DNA from: Incurvaria masculella
Lineage: Eukaryota > Arthropoda > Insecta > Lepidoptera > Incurvariidae
NCBI GenBank assembly: GCA_946894095.1
Contig: OX335650.1
Coordinates: 20,992,001 to 21,056,000, forward strand
DNA: 64,000 nucleotides
Reading direction: 5' to 3'
Under the pieces are notes generated by a model that was not told the origin of the DNA, did not search any database, and saw nothing but the letters and a program-made list of their open reading frames with translations. The position numbers were made by a program, and so were the translations under genes. Numbering within the stretch: position 1 is the stretch's first letter; the number at the start of each line of letters is the position of its first letter. Positions 19,701-30,625 of this stretch are shown in pieces.

Positions 19701-22700
19701 AAAGATTTCTTATTTGGTGCATAGGTTGTTTCGACTTATTAGGGTTCCGTACCCAGAGGGTGAAAACGGAATCCTATTACTAAGCCTCCGCTGTCCGTCC
19801 ATCCGTCTGTCACAGGGCTGCATCTCATGAACCGTAATAGCTAGGCAGCTGAAATTTTTACAGAGTGTGTATTTATTTGGCCGCAAATTAATTTATTTGC
19901 CAAAAAAAAAATTAAAAATATTTAAAAATAAATCCCATACAAATAACGTGATTTTTTTTGTGGTTAATCTTCTACGATGGTACGGAACTCTTCGCGTGAA
20001 AGTCCGACTTGCACTCGGCCGGTTTTTCTATATTGTATAATTTAGCTGTTAAGTTTCTGCATAAATAAATAAAATAAGAAATAATACAACGTACCTTATC
20101 CCACTTGGGGCGCGCCTTGACCACCTTGTAGGGCAGCTCGCCGCGCCGCACCGTCTTCGCCTCCTTGAGCCAGGTGTCGCGCGAGCGGCACGTGTGCACG
20201 CGCGCGCGCGGGTACACCGCCTCGCCGCGCACGAAGCCCACGGGCGCCCCCTCCGCCGGGTACAGCGCCTCGAACTTGAGCAGGTGCCGCTTCAGCGCGT
20301 ACAGCGGGTGGTTCTTGTACCTGTCGCGTCGGCAGAAATCGCACGTTGTCTATCACGATGTATCAGGGGCGCGATGAGAGCCGATTGCGTTCGGTTCGAT
20401 GAAAACGGTAGTAAAGCAACATTTGATTATATTTAAGAATAACCAGGGCCCCTACTACGAACCCTATCGAGTAGGCGTTCTGTCAAACGCATACAATATT
20501 TTTCACAGGCGATATCGCCTTCTCGATAGCGCTGACTCGACAGCGTTCGTAGTAGGGGGCCAGGACCAATTTCGATAATCCAAAAAGTAAGTATGTAGAA
20601 TGAAGGTCTAAAGTCGAGAACAAAATTAAACCAACTACCTAGTTGGACAGCTCAATATGTACGAATGTTGCCACAATTCGGCAAGTGATGTCACGCTTAA
20701 ACGGTCTTCGATTCTCCATGCATTTGAAAACGCTAGTCGATCGGTTTGGCGTTAACGCCAATTTAGGTGAGAACCCGGACTACCCATATCGAACGAGACA
20801 GCCCAACTGTATACACCGCAGCACTAACTCGGCAATGCTCTTGGGCAGCGGCGCGTCGAACATCAATCTGTCGAGCTGTCGGTCCTCCTCTCTGTCGCGC
20901 GGCGTGACGCGGCCGCGCCACGGCCCCACGGCCGCCTCCCACCAGCCGGGCTCCGCTCGCAGCCGGCGTGTCGCCGTGTTCCAGTTTTTCACGTAGCGGC
21001 GCGTCAGGTCCTTCAGACGGCTGGAGTTGTCCCAGCCCACCACGTACGACATCGGGTGCGACGCCCCCGACTGGAAGGCAATTCATTTTCGTTATGGTCT
21101 TTAGACTTTGAGCGGCCCGTAGTTCAGGGGCGCGGCGACTTGCCTTGCATGCCGGAGGTCATGGGTTGAAATCCCCGCCACGTGATATTGGAATATTCGG
21201 ATTACTGGATTGTGTAGGGACCTTCAAGGTAAATTGTTTTGCTTTATATCCCGATTCTTACATCGAATTCTTCTATGATCAAGCTGAGGAATGGGCAGAG
21301 GGAGCCTTGGCGTAGGGTGTCGGACTACTGGAGGTGTCCATGTACTAAGTGCCAGCTTAGTGAGACTCTTCTGTATATATATTTACATATTCCTCCCTCC
21401 GCTCTGAACACCGCACAGCCCTGTCCTTATTACGCTCAGAACAGTAAAAGACAGACCAAAGAAAACATTAAGTTGAAAGCAAAGGAGAGCAAACATACAT
21501 TGCCTTTGGTCAACAATGGATAGGCGAATACACTGCTAAAAGCGTATACAAGCGTCCCGAATCAGATTGCACGCTCAATGCAGTAAGCATTACAAACTAT
21601 TGTAGTAGTATAGGTTTACTCATAATGTATGTTACGTAACATATGTTGAACTATTCAGACCGTTTATGCGCTTATGGAAACAAAACAACAAACATGAAAC
21701 AAATGACGTTTATTGTAGTAGATAACCTCAAATTTGAATCTAATCAATAGCTCTGAGTTGAACTTGAATTTTTAAGGTGGAAAAACGATAGACTACTCTT
21801 TAGAAACATCAAAAAGTGACATTTAAATTTGCACACACAGTGCCGTACCTACAAAGTGCGTGACACAGCGCTAACTTCATACCGTTCACGGGACGCCATT
21901 TTGAGGGCTGTACGCGCATATCGGACCAGTTTTGAGCGTGCTTTTGGTGACGATGGTTCAAATCGGATCGCAACAAAGAAATGCAACCATTTCTAGAAAC
22001 TTCTATTGTTTAACTACATAAAAAAGTACAGAAAATGGATCATTTAATACAATTCATTCAATCTCATTCCATAAGTGTAAACATTAGCGTCTCTTGCTGT
22101 AGACGCTGTTCTCCGTTGAAAAAGAATAAACAAGACTCACATAAATCATCTCTGCACAGTGCACTTGAGGCTTCACAACGTCCACGGACACCCACTGCTC
22201 AACCTCCTCCACGAACACTTCGCACCAAACGTCTATGCCGAGTTTCCTGCCGCTGTCGTCGTCCGTGGAGAGTACGCGCCGGTCCAACTTGCGAGCGGAG
22301 ACTGCGGGCTTCGGACGCACTTTTGTGGATTTGAAGTCCTCGCTCGACGCCCTCCTCTGGGTCTCCTCCGGCAGGTAATCGCTGTCGTCAGATTCTATCT
22401 TCGGTTTGCCTGCAAGTGAAGTAAGCAGATTTACGAAATATGAGCAGCATAGAGAACTATTAGGAAGTTCGTATTTTATACACCTTACTCATTCTTGGCA
22501 ACAGAAGAATTTATTTTATTTTTTTATTTTTTATGTGACTGGACATGGATGGCTAATACCACAAGTTCTGTCATGGTATTAGCCCAACACACCACATGGG
22601 AACTAGGTGCCATGCCAGGACCTTCCTTATATTGCACGGCTACATTGAACTGGATGGAAAACACGGACAATTTTCATTGCTGCTTCGACCATCGTTCATC

Positions 22701-25700
22701 CAATGCGATGGTACCAACCCGGGCGGGATAAACCCTACCACCTAGTAAGTAAGGAAGGGGACCTACAGCTTAACGTGGAATCCGAACCACGGCCAGCCTC
22801 TCTCAACGGTCGAATGGTCACCCATCCAAGACCAGACCGGACCCAGCGTTGCTTAACTTCGGAGAGCGATCGCCGAAGTGTCGCGCCACTGAGGCTGACA
22901 GTTTTCTCTTCATGCAAAACGGACTTAACAATATTAAGGTGGCCCAACCCGGCGGGCCTAACTCATACGCGGGCACGGTGCAAAACCGTGCTGTTGCGCT
23001 CTGGGACCTTCTCTGTTTCAAAGAATAAGACAGGCTCCGTGACGAGGAAGATGCAACATGTCCACAAAAAAGACAATGTGCTTAGTGTATGATTTGGTAA
23101 GATTTACGAAAATTTTAATTTCAAAACGACTTATAGCTAAAAGTAAACCACGACCGCTGTAGTCAAATATCTAACAAAAACCAAATAGATTATAAATCTT
23201 GATGAAATAAGCTATGTCTGATGACTAATCTTTTTAAGATGTTCTAACTTTATCATAGCGTAATCCACCTCCAAAGTTATTGTATAAAACGCGCGAAAAA
23301 TTCGAACTTTCGGACCTTATAACTAAGAAACCAAACACAATTTTACAATGCCAATGGTCATCAGACATCTAGTTCGATCAAATAAAGCTATTTTGAGCAA
23401 AATTTTGGATCTCTGAAGAGAAATATGGGCGTGATCTTCTTTCCCCTTTTGTATGGGGAGATGAGCGGGATGGGCCACCTTAAGAAATAAGCTTAACCCT
23501 ACCATCTAGTAAGTGGGGAACCTCCCGTGTTAGATGGATTCATATGTGCCAAATGTATATTTCAATCTTGTTACAGAAAGAGGTGCAATCCCAGAGATTA
23601 AAACATTAGGTCTTCGTCAAAATCATTAGGTACTAACCAAAAAACGAAATCTACAACTCTTACCTTTGACTGTCTTCCTTTTAGTTTCACTTTTAGCTTC
23701 TCTTACTCTGCCTTTAATAAGACTCATTAAATCTTTCTTAATGTCGAGTGCACCCATTTTCTCGGGTGATTTTGTAAGCAAGTCCCGGTGGCTCACTCTT
23801 TTGTTATCTTCTTGACTTTTATTACGACTGGTGTTCGCAGATCTGCTTTTAACAAGTTTCTTTTCCGTGGATTCATCAAAATACTTACTAGTTTCAACTG
23901 GCTTTCCTGGTGCACTTCGAGTTCTTGTCTTCTCTGGCCTTTTTAATGGAGTATTGCTATCTGACGTTAGGTTGGAAGATCTGGTCTTTGAGCAGGCGGG
24001 AGAAATGGAATGGCCTCTCTTTAGGGATAGAAGCTTCCCACCAGTGGCTGGCTTGCGTACATCGTCAGTTGATGTGACTGTTATTTGAGGAGCTGTTATA
24101 TTATTTTTTGACTTGGCCGAATCAACAAAGAACTGACTGGATATATTTTCAGACTTTATGTTAGTTTGACATTCTTTAACATTATTTGAATTTCTATTTC
24201 TAGATACACGACTAGGTTTAGGCTGTACAATATTTGGTTTTGGAGAGGTTGATAGTTCAGTGTTTATTATTTTACTTACATTGTTATGCGTGGAACCATC
24301 CTTTTGCAATTTATTACTTAATACAGTTTTCCGTTCAGTTCTATTCATATTACGTTCAGTAACTTCTGTTTTCTTATTCTGTACTTTTTTACTTTTACTT
24401 GACGCTGGCAAGATTTCAGATGCAGAAATATCTTTGACAGTGTTTCCAGTTTCAATCTCACTTTTCATCGATGTGGTTTCAGTACATTTTTTCTGTTTAC
24501 CAACTTTAGGGTTTCTTTTCACATCTGTATTAAGTTCGGATGTTTGGCTCACATATTTTGAGTTTGATTTTGTTTCATTTTTATCTTTCATGTTTGATGA
24601 TATCAGTTTTTGTCTTTTGGGAGGTGAGACACCTTTATTCACATCATTGTTTTCTTCAATGTCACTTTTTCCATCCTGCGCCTTAAGTGCTAATCTGTTT
24701 GATCTTGTACTCCTTTTTGTAATTTTTAAATCACTGCTATCATCATTACCATCCAATTGCATTATCATGATGTCATCTTGCTCATCACCACTATATTCCG
24801 TATCAGACAATGAGATGAGACTATCATCATTGCCATCAAGTTGAGGAATTTTAGGTTTCTTATTGACTGTTGACTTACTGGCTTTTTGTGGTTCTATTTT
24901 AATTGATTTTTCTGATTGAATACTGATTGATTTTGATAGTTTTTCAGGTTGGGCCTTGTGCTTCGTTGCTAGAGAGCAAAGTTCAGAGTTTGGGGGCCTG
25001 ATTGGGACCGTAACAAAATTCAACATAATCCGGCACTGGAGCCCTAGCGCTCGTAACATACTGACAAAGATATAACACAAGTACTTTATCGAAGTGACTG
25101 TTTGGTTTTTTATTTGCTTCAACAATATCTGTTTGAGAGGGGGGGCATTAGGTTTAAACTTATTTTCATGTCTGTCCGGTTGTAGTTTCATTTTCTCTCT
25201 GTACCATTCCGAGACTTGTATGAGGTATTTGATGTCGACCCGTTCGCTCGGATAGCTTTTCTCGGAGGGCAGAAGGGACAAGGCAGCAGCCATGACTTCT
25301 TCATCGTTGAGTACTGCATTTACGTAGTTCCCGTGAGCCAGCCAGCTAAGAACATGAACCTTGTGCATGTAAACTTGGTACTCTTTCTTGACACGGTTTA
25401 TCTTTCGCCTCATCATCATTTCTACATCAAGCTGCTTAGATTTCTTCGTAAGGGCTCCAGGAAAATCCACAACTAGCTGAAGGCCAGACTGGGGTAAAGG
25501 CTTTGAGTCTGCAAGTAAATGTATAACTATCTTCATATGTATATTTATATTGAAATGAAATGAAATTTATTTTGTGCTCTTATGGGTGTCACAGTATTAA
25601 GTAATAAACTATTCGGTATCTCCACAAGTTGCCAACTATGGCAAACAAAAATTATATATGTGTAGCTTTCATGAATTTTTAGAAAATCATCTAATGAATA

Positions 25701-28700
25701 AATACTGTTTTTTTATGCCACCTGACATGGATGGTTAATACCACACAACTACTGTTATGATATTAGCCCAATACACGACATTCCCGAAGGAATTAGGTGC
25801 CATGCCAGGACCTTACCTTTATGAACACAGCTACATTGAACTAGATTGAAAACACGGACAATTTTTCATTGCCGCTTCGACTATCTTTTCATCCAATGCG
25901 ATGGTACCCACCCGGACGGGCTTAAACCCTACCACCTAGTAGGGGAAGAGGACATACAGTTTTACATGGATTCCCAACCGAGGAGCAGCTCGCATTCGTG
26001 ACGAAATGCACTTATCGAACTCAGAAAGAGAAAGAAAGTGGTGCATGTCGGAATTGAACCCAGAGCTCTAGTAAGCTAGGCCAGTCCCCGCGCCACTAGG
26101 CTACGAGCCGCTCAAATTTTATAGATTAAACAATTTTATTTAAACTTTAAATTTATTAATTTTAACATTAAAGACAATTGAATAAACTTTTGTTTTTATT
26201 ATTGAATATGGATTGAAGTTGAGGATTTTGCTAAATATTTTTGTGAGCATAATAACTATTGCAATACAGTGCAATGTAAGGTTGCATGCAACTTTTTTGA
26301 TTTGATTTGATTTGATTCGAGCTATGACTTCGTGTGTTGGTCAATCCAACACACGAAATCTGACTGAAAGCTGATATTATAAAAATACTGTGGATATTTT
26401 TAACAAATAAAACTACATCATAAATGTATAGTGCAGGTAAGGTCAATATGCTCAGCTCTTTAAATAATGTTTTGCAGGAATCCAATCCATCTGCTCCACA
26501 TATTGGACCTTATACATCTTTTTTAACAATAAATGCATTCGTTGCGTTAGTTGAGTTCCCCCACAAAATTATACCATATTTGAGAACTGATGCCACATAT
26601 CCATGGTATGCTGTTAAATCAGTTTCTTGTGATGCAACAGAACGTAGTCCCTTAAGGGCATACACAAATCTGTTCAACCAAATATGTATAGCATTGGTTA
26701 CATTGGTTAGAATTAAATATTTGTATAAAGTAAATTGGGAAGTTTACTATGAAAACCATATCCCCTGCGGACAGCGATGAAACATAAATCAGGTTTTATT
26801 TTGAAAATTCATCCTAACATGCATTTTTGCAAAAATAAGGATAATCATAACAGCATGCTACCTAAACAATTAATGAAGTGGTTTTTAATATAATTAATAA
26901 CAATATTGTTATATATTGTTTCTTGTAATCTCTGTTACATAATGTGGAATAACCAAAACCTGTAAGCGGAATTTAATAGTAAGTGATGTAGAACGACATT
27001 TTCATATATCGAATACAATCCACCACATGATTATTTTTAAAACCCCAGAATTTATAGATGCTGCCAAATCTTATTGCAGTGATTCCTATAAATCATGTAA
27101 AATATACAAAATATGAAATAATGAAAGGATACAAATAAAATCATACCTTTAACCTCCTCCCAATCCTCAATTTCAGAGCCGCTGGTCTCCATTCGCTCCG
27201 CCTTATGAGCATTCTCTTCCACTTCTCCCAGAGCAAGCAGACCGTCAACATCGGCGCCCTTGGCTTGTTCACCGCAGCGGTACCGTTCAATGGTGGCGCG
27301 TGTCTCCTGCATCATGTCGGTGTGCTGCTGCAGCCGTTGGAAACTCTTCAGTGCCACTTCCTCGCTGCTCCCATTGACGTTTTTCGACCAGACCTGAACA
27401 ATAACTATATTGGATCTTGCTGCTTTGCAATCAATGGCTAGTTTGAAATGTGTATTTCACTTTTTTTATGTAACTGGATATGGATGACTAATACCACACC
27501 CACCATCATGGTATTAGCCCAACACACAGCATTTCCGAAGGAGTTGGGTGCCATACTGGCTAGTTGTGTGGTATTAGCCATCCATGTCAGGTGCCATAAA
27601 AAATACCATCCCTTTATGACCACCGCTACATGAACTGGATGGAAAACTTGGATGATTTTTCATTGTCATTTCGACCATATTATATTATCCAATGCAATGG
27701 TACCAACTTGGGCGGGCTTAATCCTGCCACCTAGTAATGTGACCTACAGTTTTACATTGATTTCATTATTTGAGCCATGGAACCGCTCACAGTTGTGACG
27801 AAATCGACTTATCGAACTAAGAGAAAGAAAGAAAGTGGTGCGCGAACCGAGCGAGTATTTGAAATCATGACCTCTGGCATGAAAGGCAAGTCATCGCACT
27901 CCTGACTAACGAGCCACTGGACTGTTTCAAGGTGCAGAACAAGTAAAGTAAGGTTAAATAAAAGCTTTTTATAAAATCAATTTTGAAACTCACATCTGTG
28001 TAGCCAGTTGGAGCCTCACTGTCACTGTCAGATGTGGGCTGTGGACACACGGCTGCCGTGCTCGTGCTGGCTGCATGATGCACTGGCACCCTCTTATTAG
28101 ACGGCTTCTCATCATCACTGCTTTCTAAAACCATTCCAATTAATGTTATTATTTAATTTATTTATGCAACCTGACATGAATAGATACCACACAACTACCG
28201 TTATGATATTAGCCCAATACACTACATTTCCGAAGGAATTAGGTGTGACCTTCAATTTTATTCTACATACTCACGTGGTAAGAAGAAATATTTATAGGAT
28301 TAAAATAAGAGACATATGCCATAGTATAATTATTTTAGGTGACATCCAATGCTTATTTTAGCTGGAATTCGGTGATTTCAGATTTCCCCAAATTCAAAAT
28401 GAGCTATGCTATAGTATTTAATGAATGCTTGAAGCAAAAGAGTGAGTACCTAATGACCGACAATGTGATTTATTTAGAGAAAAATTTTACAAAAAAAATA
28501 ACCGACTTCAAAGAAAAAGCACTAAAAAGTAAAAAATAATTTCCATTTTTGTAGTTACGATTTCTGTTATTTTTTGAGTCGGCGTCAGCCGGGCACGTGC
28601 TGCGCCAATCAAGAGAAACTAACCTAACCTAACCTAACCTTGGCTGACACCGACTCAAAAAATAAAGAAATCATAACTACAAAAATGGAAATTATTTTTT

Positions 28701-30378
28701 ACTTTTTAGTGCTTTTTCTTTTAAGTCGGTTATTTTTTTTGTAATTTTTTTTTTATTTGTTTATTTTTAGTGAATCTGAAGTACACTTACTAATTTGTAC
28801 ACGTCCTTTCCAATAAAAAAAGAATCACCGAAATCGGTTGGCGTTATATTGAGTTATTCGTCCATTTGTCGCGCACATCTTAATACAAATTTAAGACTTT
28901 TATGATTTTTTCATGGATATCATTGTCAGAACTTAACCAAATTAAAATGGGACCACTTGGGAAGCACTAGCTATCATTTAAAAAAATAATCAACAAAATC
29001 GGTTCACCCAGGCAAAAGTTATGAGGTAACAAACATAAAAAAAAAACATACAGACGAATTGATAACCTCCTACTTTTTTTGAAGTCGGTTAATAATAATT
29101 CCATAGTTTTAAGTGACCCAACATCCTTTTGTATTCTAAAATCAAGTTTTTGTTTGTGTCGTATTGTGTTTGTGTTGTATGGATTGATAGACAGAGATTG
29201 ATTAAATTATTTCCCTTTAGGTTCTGCCCTTATTGCATAAATTAATGACAGTATATTGTATGATGAAACTCTTGAGGGATGACAAGAGGGAAATAGGTAG
29301 GTTGCCAAAGCCCTTATCCTGATCGCTGCAGCTATGAGCGGCATTGGAACGATAATTCAGAACATGGATTGGGAGAGAGAGCGGGAAAATTGATCTTTGC
29401 CAGTATACTAGCTATTCAGGCTAGTCAATGCGTTTTAATGTGAAACTAAACACACAAATCCACAGCAATCATAAAACAGCACCTACTACATATTTGCCGC
29501 TAGCAAATCTAAGTGGAATACCTACAGAATATGCGGATATATTCCGTGAAATCATTGATCCGTGCTATAAAACAATATATAGCAATAAAACAATGGGTGG
29601 GGCACCTGGATCTGCTCAGAACAGTGCAAGGCTGACTTTGTACCTGGATAAAAAAGTTTTTTTTTTCATCTGGAGATGGACGATACTCGTTGATGACTAG
29701 AATATACGTACCATTATTCAGTAAGGATTCCTTGCAGATCAGTGCAAGGATGGGTTTGTTCCTGGATAAAAATGTTTTTTTTTTATTTGGAGATGGATGA
29801 TTTTCATTGATGACTGTATGATTATTCACTAAGGATTCCTTACTAAGGATTCCTTACTAAGGAATCCTTACTAAGGAACTACTTACTTTCCCCAAGTAGT
29901 AGAAATATTTTTTTTATTTACTTAGTATCGCATGAAGGTAGGTATACATGTTATCTGGAAAACCGTCATTGGAGTAACTAGGACTACAGAATAATGTAAA
30001 GAAAATAAGCATGAATTTACCACTTTCAGACAGATTCAACACTGCCGGCAGTAACTTATCTTGGTCAGTGAGATCTTTTACTGAAAAGGTCGGAGTTTCA
30101 TTCTCTTCTTCAGTGCGGACCGTTTGCTGCGTCAAGCGCGATAGAAATTGCTTGGCAAATTTCTGTTTTGGGCGAGCCGCCGCTGCGGGTCGCCGCTTGG
30201 CGCGTTTGTTTTTGGTAGCCGACTCAGCAAAGTGTACAGCTGAATTGTCGGATTCCTCCTCGCTAGATGAGCCCTCCGTGATTTCGGCATCAGAGGCAGA
30301 TGCGCTAAAGTCCCCCGCATCACTCTCGTCGCTCTCATCTTTATACACAGTATTAGCTGGTTTCTTTCGGGTGTTCAT
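16527..30378 (-). CDS. XPC: XPC DNA damage recognition protein (mus210)
   Basis: Global-genome nucleotide-excision-repair sensor; with Rad23 and centrin it opens DNA at helix-distorting lesions and recruits TFIIH in the nucleus. Ten coding exons on the minus strand: 30378-30021, 28124-27994, 27393-27147, 25508-23664, 22409-22141, 21070-20829, 20320-20095, 19214-19046, 17983-17829, 16745-16527. They sum to 3861 bp (1286 residues plus stop) with every phase agreeing. Residues 1-245 are acidic/basic and low-complexity. About 246-425 is the first half of the transglutaminase-homology domain ([20 protein letters not shown]), followed by a Ser/Lys-rich insert of about 460 residues. The domain resumes with [21 protein letters not shown]1 ([20 protein letters not shown]), BHD2/3 ([20 protein letters not shown]) and a C-terminal helix ([15 protein letters not shown]) follow. 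Human XPC is 940 residues and the fly protein about 1290, so the length suits an insect. Confidence 0.96.
17227..17611 (+). mobile_element. Fold-back TTAA element, ~380 bp
   Basis: Begins TTAAGGTCGGCCCGTAAG and ends CTTACGGGCCGTTCTTAA. The right half is a diverged inverted copy of the left half, so the whole element is an imperfect palindrome. In the intron between XPC exons 9 and 10. Confidence 0.8.
17829..17983 (-). CDS. XPC: XPC exon 9: BHD3
   Basis: Acceptor TCTTGTTGAAG, donor GTAAAT. It encodes [20 protein letters not shown] and [20 protein letters not shown], the hairpin that pushes into DNA opposite the lesion. Phase 1 in, phase 0 out. Confidence 0.95.
18640..19015 (-). mobile_element. 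tRNA-headed SINE
   Basis: On the minus strand the head reads GAGCGGCTCGTAGCCTAGTG with a B-box-like GGTTTCAAATCC. The body and a T-rich-flanked tail follow. It ends about 30 bp before XPC exon 8. Confidence 0.8.
19046..19214 (-). CDS. XPC: XPC exon 8: BHD2
   Basis: Acceptor CGGTTGCAG, donor GTGAGT. It encodes [40 protein letters not shown] and GTVHIQ, the second hairpin domain and start of the third. Confidence 0.95.
19741..20028 (+). mobile_element. (CCGT)n-bearing interspersed repeat
   Basis: Begins AGGGTTCCGTACCCAGAGGG and ends CTCGGCCGGTTTTT, with a short CCGT run. Other copies: 38142-38446, 42751-43121, 53429-53767, 56587-57530. Widespread in Lepidoptera by my recollection. Confidence 0.75.
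20095..20320 (-). CDS. XPC: XPC exon 7: BHD1
   Basis: Acceptor CGCGACAG, donor GTACGT. It encodes [20 protein letters not shown] and [20 protein letters not shown], then [20 protein letters not shown], the beta-hairpin domain 1 that binds undamaged DNA beside the lesion. Confidence 0.96.
20449..20563. mobile_element. Small hairpin MITE
   Basis: GGCCCCTACTACGAAC and its inverse GTTCGTAGTAGGGGGCC bound about 115 bp; inner arms also pair. In XPC intron 6. Confidence 0.75.
20641..20790. mobile_element. Partial MITE of the same family
   Basis: Ends GATCGGTTTGGCGTTAACGC then CAATTTAGGTGAGAAC, the family's terminal region in reverse. Confidence 0.6.
20829..21070 (-). CDS. XPC: XPC exon 6: end of transglutaminase fold, start of BHD1
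   Basis: Acceptor TGCCTTCCAG, donor GTTAGT. It reads [20 protein letters not shown], then [32 protein letters not shown]. Phase 0 in, phase 2 out. A MITE fragment lies just past the donor (about 20641-20790). Confidence 0.95.
21112..21190 (+). mobile_element. tRNA-like SINE head fragment
   Basis: GAGCGGCCCGTAGTTCAGG through GGGTTGAAATCCCCGCCA resembles the head of the SINE family, but it is followed by unrelated sequence. Just upstream of XPC exon 6. Confidence 0.5.
22141..22409 (-). CDS. XPC: XPC exon 5: transglutaminase fold resumes
   Basis: Acceptor CACTTGCAG, donor GTGAGT. It encodes a charged leader, then [20 protein letters not shown] and [13 protein letters not shown], which align with the human DxWCEVF motif. 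Phase 1 in, phase 0 out. Confidence 0.95.
22530..22898 (-). mobile_element. 5S-rRNA-headed SINE
   Basis: Body is the same as in the tRNA-headed copies, but the head (complement of 22814-22890) reads CCGAAGTTAAGCAACGCTGG and GGATGGGTGACC, the internal promoter region of 5S rRNA. Confidence 0.85.
22934..23483 (+). mobile_element. 550-bp TTAA MITE
   Basis: Begins TTAAGGTGGCCCAACCCG and ends with the inverse (GGGCCACCTTAA). TTAA at both edges is the duplication expected of piggyBac-type transposases. No coding capacity. In XPC intron 4. Confidence 0.85.
23664..25508 (-). CDS. XPC: XPC exon 4 (1845 bp): transglutaminase fold, first half, and disordered insert
   Basis: Acceptor ACTTGCAG, donor GTAAGA. 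The first ~180 residues fold as the Rad4/XPC transglutaminase-like domain. The other ~435 are rich in Ser, Lys, Thr and Asn, with two acidic runs ([30 protein letters not shown]) sharing the pentamer DGNDD. No known domain is seen in the insert. Confidence 0.95.
25712..26114 (-). mobile_element. tRNA-headed SINE
   Basis: Full-length copy from CCTGACATGGATGG to CTACGAGCCGCTC. In the intron before XPC exon 4. Confidence 0.8.
27147..27393 (-). CDS. XPC: XPC exon 3
   Basis: Acceptor TTGTTCAG, donor GTATGA. It encodes [20 protein letters not shown], an acidic helical stretch, and [12 protein letters not shown], which resembles the DWEEVE motif near the start of the XPC fold. Phase 0 in, phase 1 out. 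Confidence 0.9.
27462..27916 (-). mobile_element. SINE with inverted internal duplication
   Basis: SINE body in XPC intron 2. At about 27550-27605 an inverted copy of its own tail (GTGTGGTATTAGCCATCCAT) is inserted, so the tail forms a hairpin. Confidence 0.65.
27994..28124 (-). CDS. XPC: XPC exon 2
   Basis: Acceptor GGTTTTAG (complement ends at 28125) and donor GTGAGT (complement of 27988-27993). It encodes an acidic, serine-rich linker ([20 protein letters not shown], then [13 protein letters not shown]). Phase 1 in, phase 0 out. Confidence 0.88.
28158..28245 (-). mobile_element. SINE tail fragment
   Basis: Only the tail part, from GCAACCTGACATGAATAG to GAAGGAATTAGGTG, just upstream of XPC exon 2. 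Confidence 0.7.
28489..29090. mobile_element. AACCGACTTCAA-ended element with inner hairpin
   Basis: Ends AACCGACTTCAAAG (28500) and GAAGTCGGTT (29081-29090). Inside, about 90-bp arms (28489-28590 and 28645-28740) pair around (CCTAA)n at 28622-28640. In XPC intron 1. Confidence 0.75.
29615..29880. repeat. Two ~118-bp direct repeats and a GGATTCCTT palindrome array
   Basis: 29620-29699 and 29738-29817 share CAGTGCAAGG, ACCTGGATAAAAA and GGAGATGGA. They are followed by ACTAAGGATTCCTTACTAAGG units in alternating orientation. In XPC intron 1. Confidence 0.75.
30021..30378 (-). CDS. XPC: XPC exon 1
   Basis: ATG at 30378-30376 begins [20 protein letters not shown], a typical acidic XPC N terminus. 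An upstream ATG in the same frame (30459) would add 27 residues of less likely sequence. Donor GTAAAT is the complement of 30015-30020. The exon ends one base into a codon. Confidence 0.85.
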
Positions 30379-30625
30379 CGGGAAACACCAGTTGCGCAAG
30401 ATGCACGAAACTATTCTGTCTTCCTTACTTCCTTCAGTTCGCGCCACAGGTTCAGGCAAACAAATATCAGTTGCGGTGAAAGTCTTCTTCTTTTTTCGAA
30501 GGCTTCAATTCGGAAAAACAATACGACACAAACATGCGCGCGAAAAAGTAGATCTGCGATCACAGAATATATAGGTAACATATGCGCTAGTACCTATATT
30601 AAGTCTGTGATCTGCGTGTTTCGTT

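Noticed and set aside
22814..22890. 5S rRNA gene or pseudogene on its own
   Set aside because: Only about two thirds of 5S is present and the same junction to the SINE body recurs at 54.7 kb, so it is a SINE head.
24260..24844. 194-codon + strand frame
   Set aside because: Shadow of XPC exon 4, which is low-complexity and AT-rich and leaves long open antisense frames.
26424..26780. 118-codon + strand frame in XPC intron 3
   Set aside because: Reads [20 protein letters not shown] with no known domain; no promoter or repeat support, so not called as a gene.
30011..30574. 187-codon + strand frame
   Set aside because: Antisense to XPC exon 1; no family motif.
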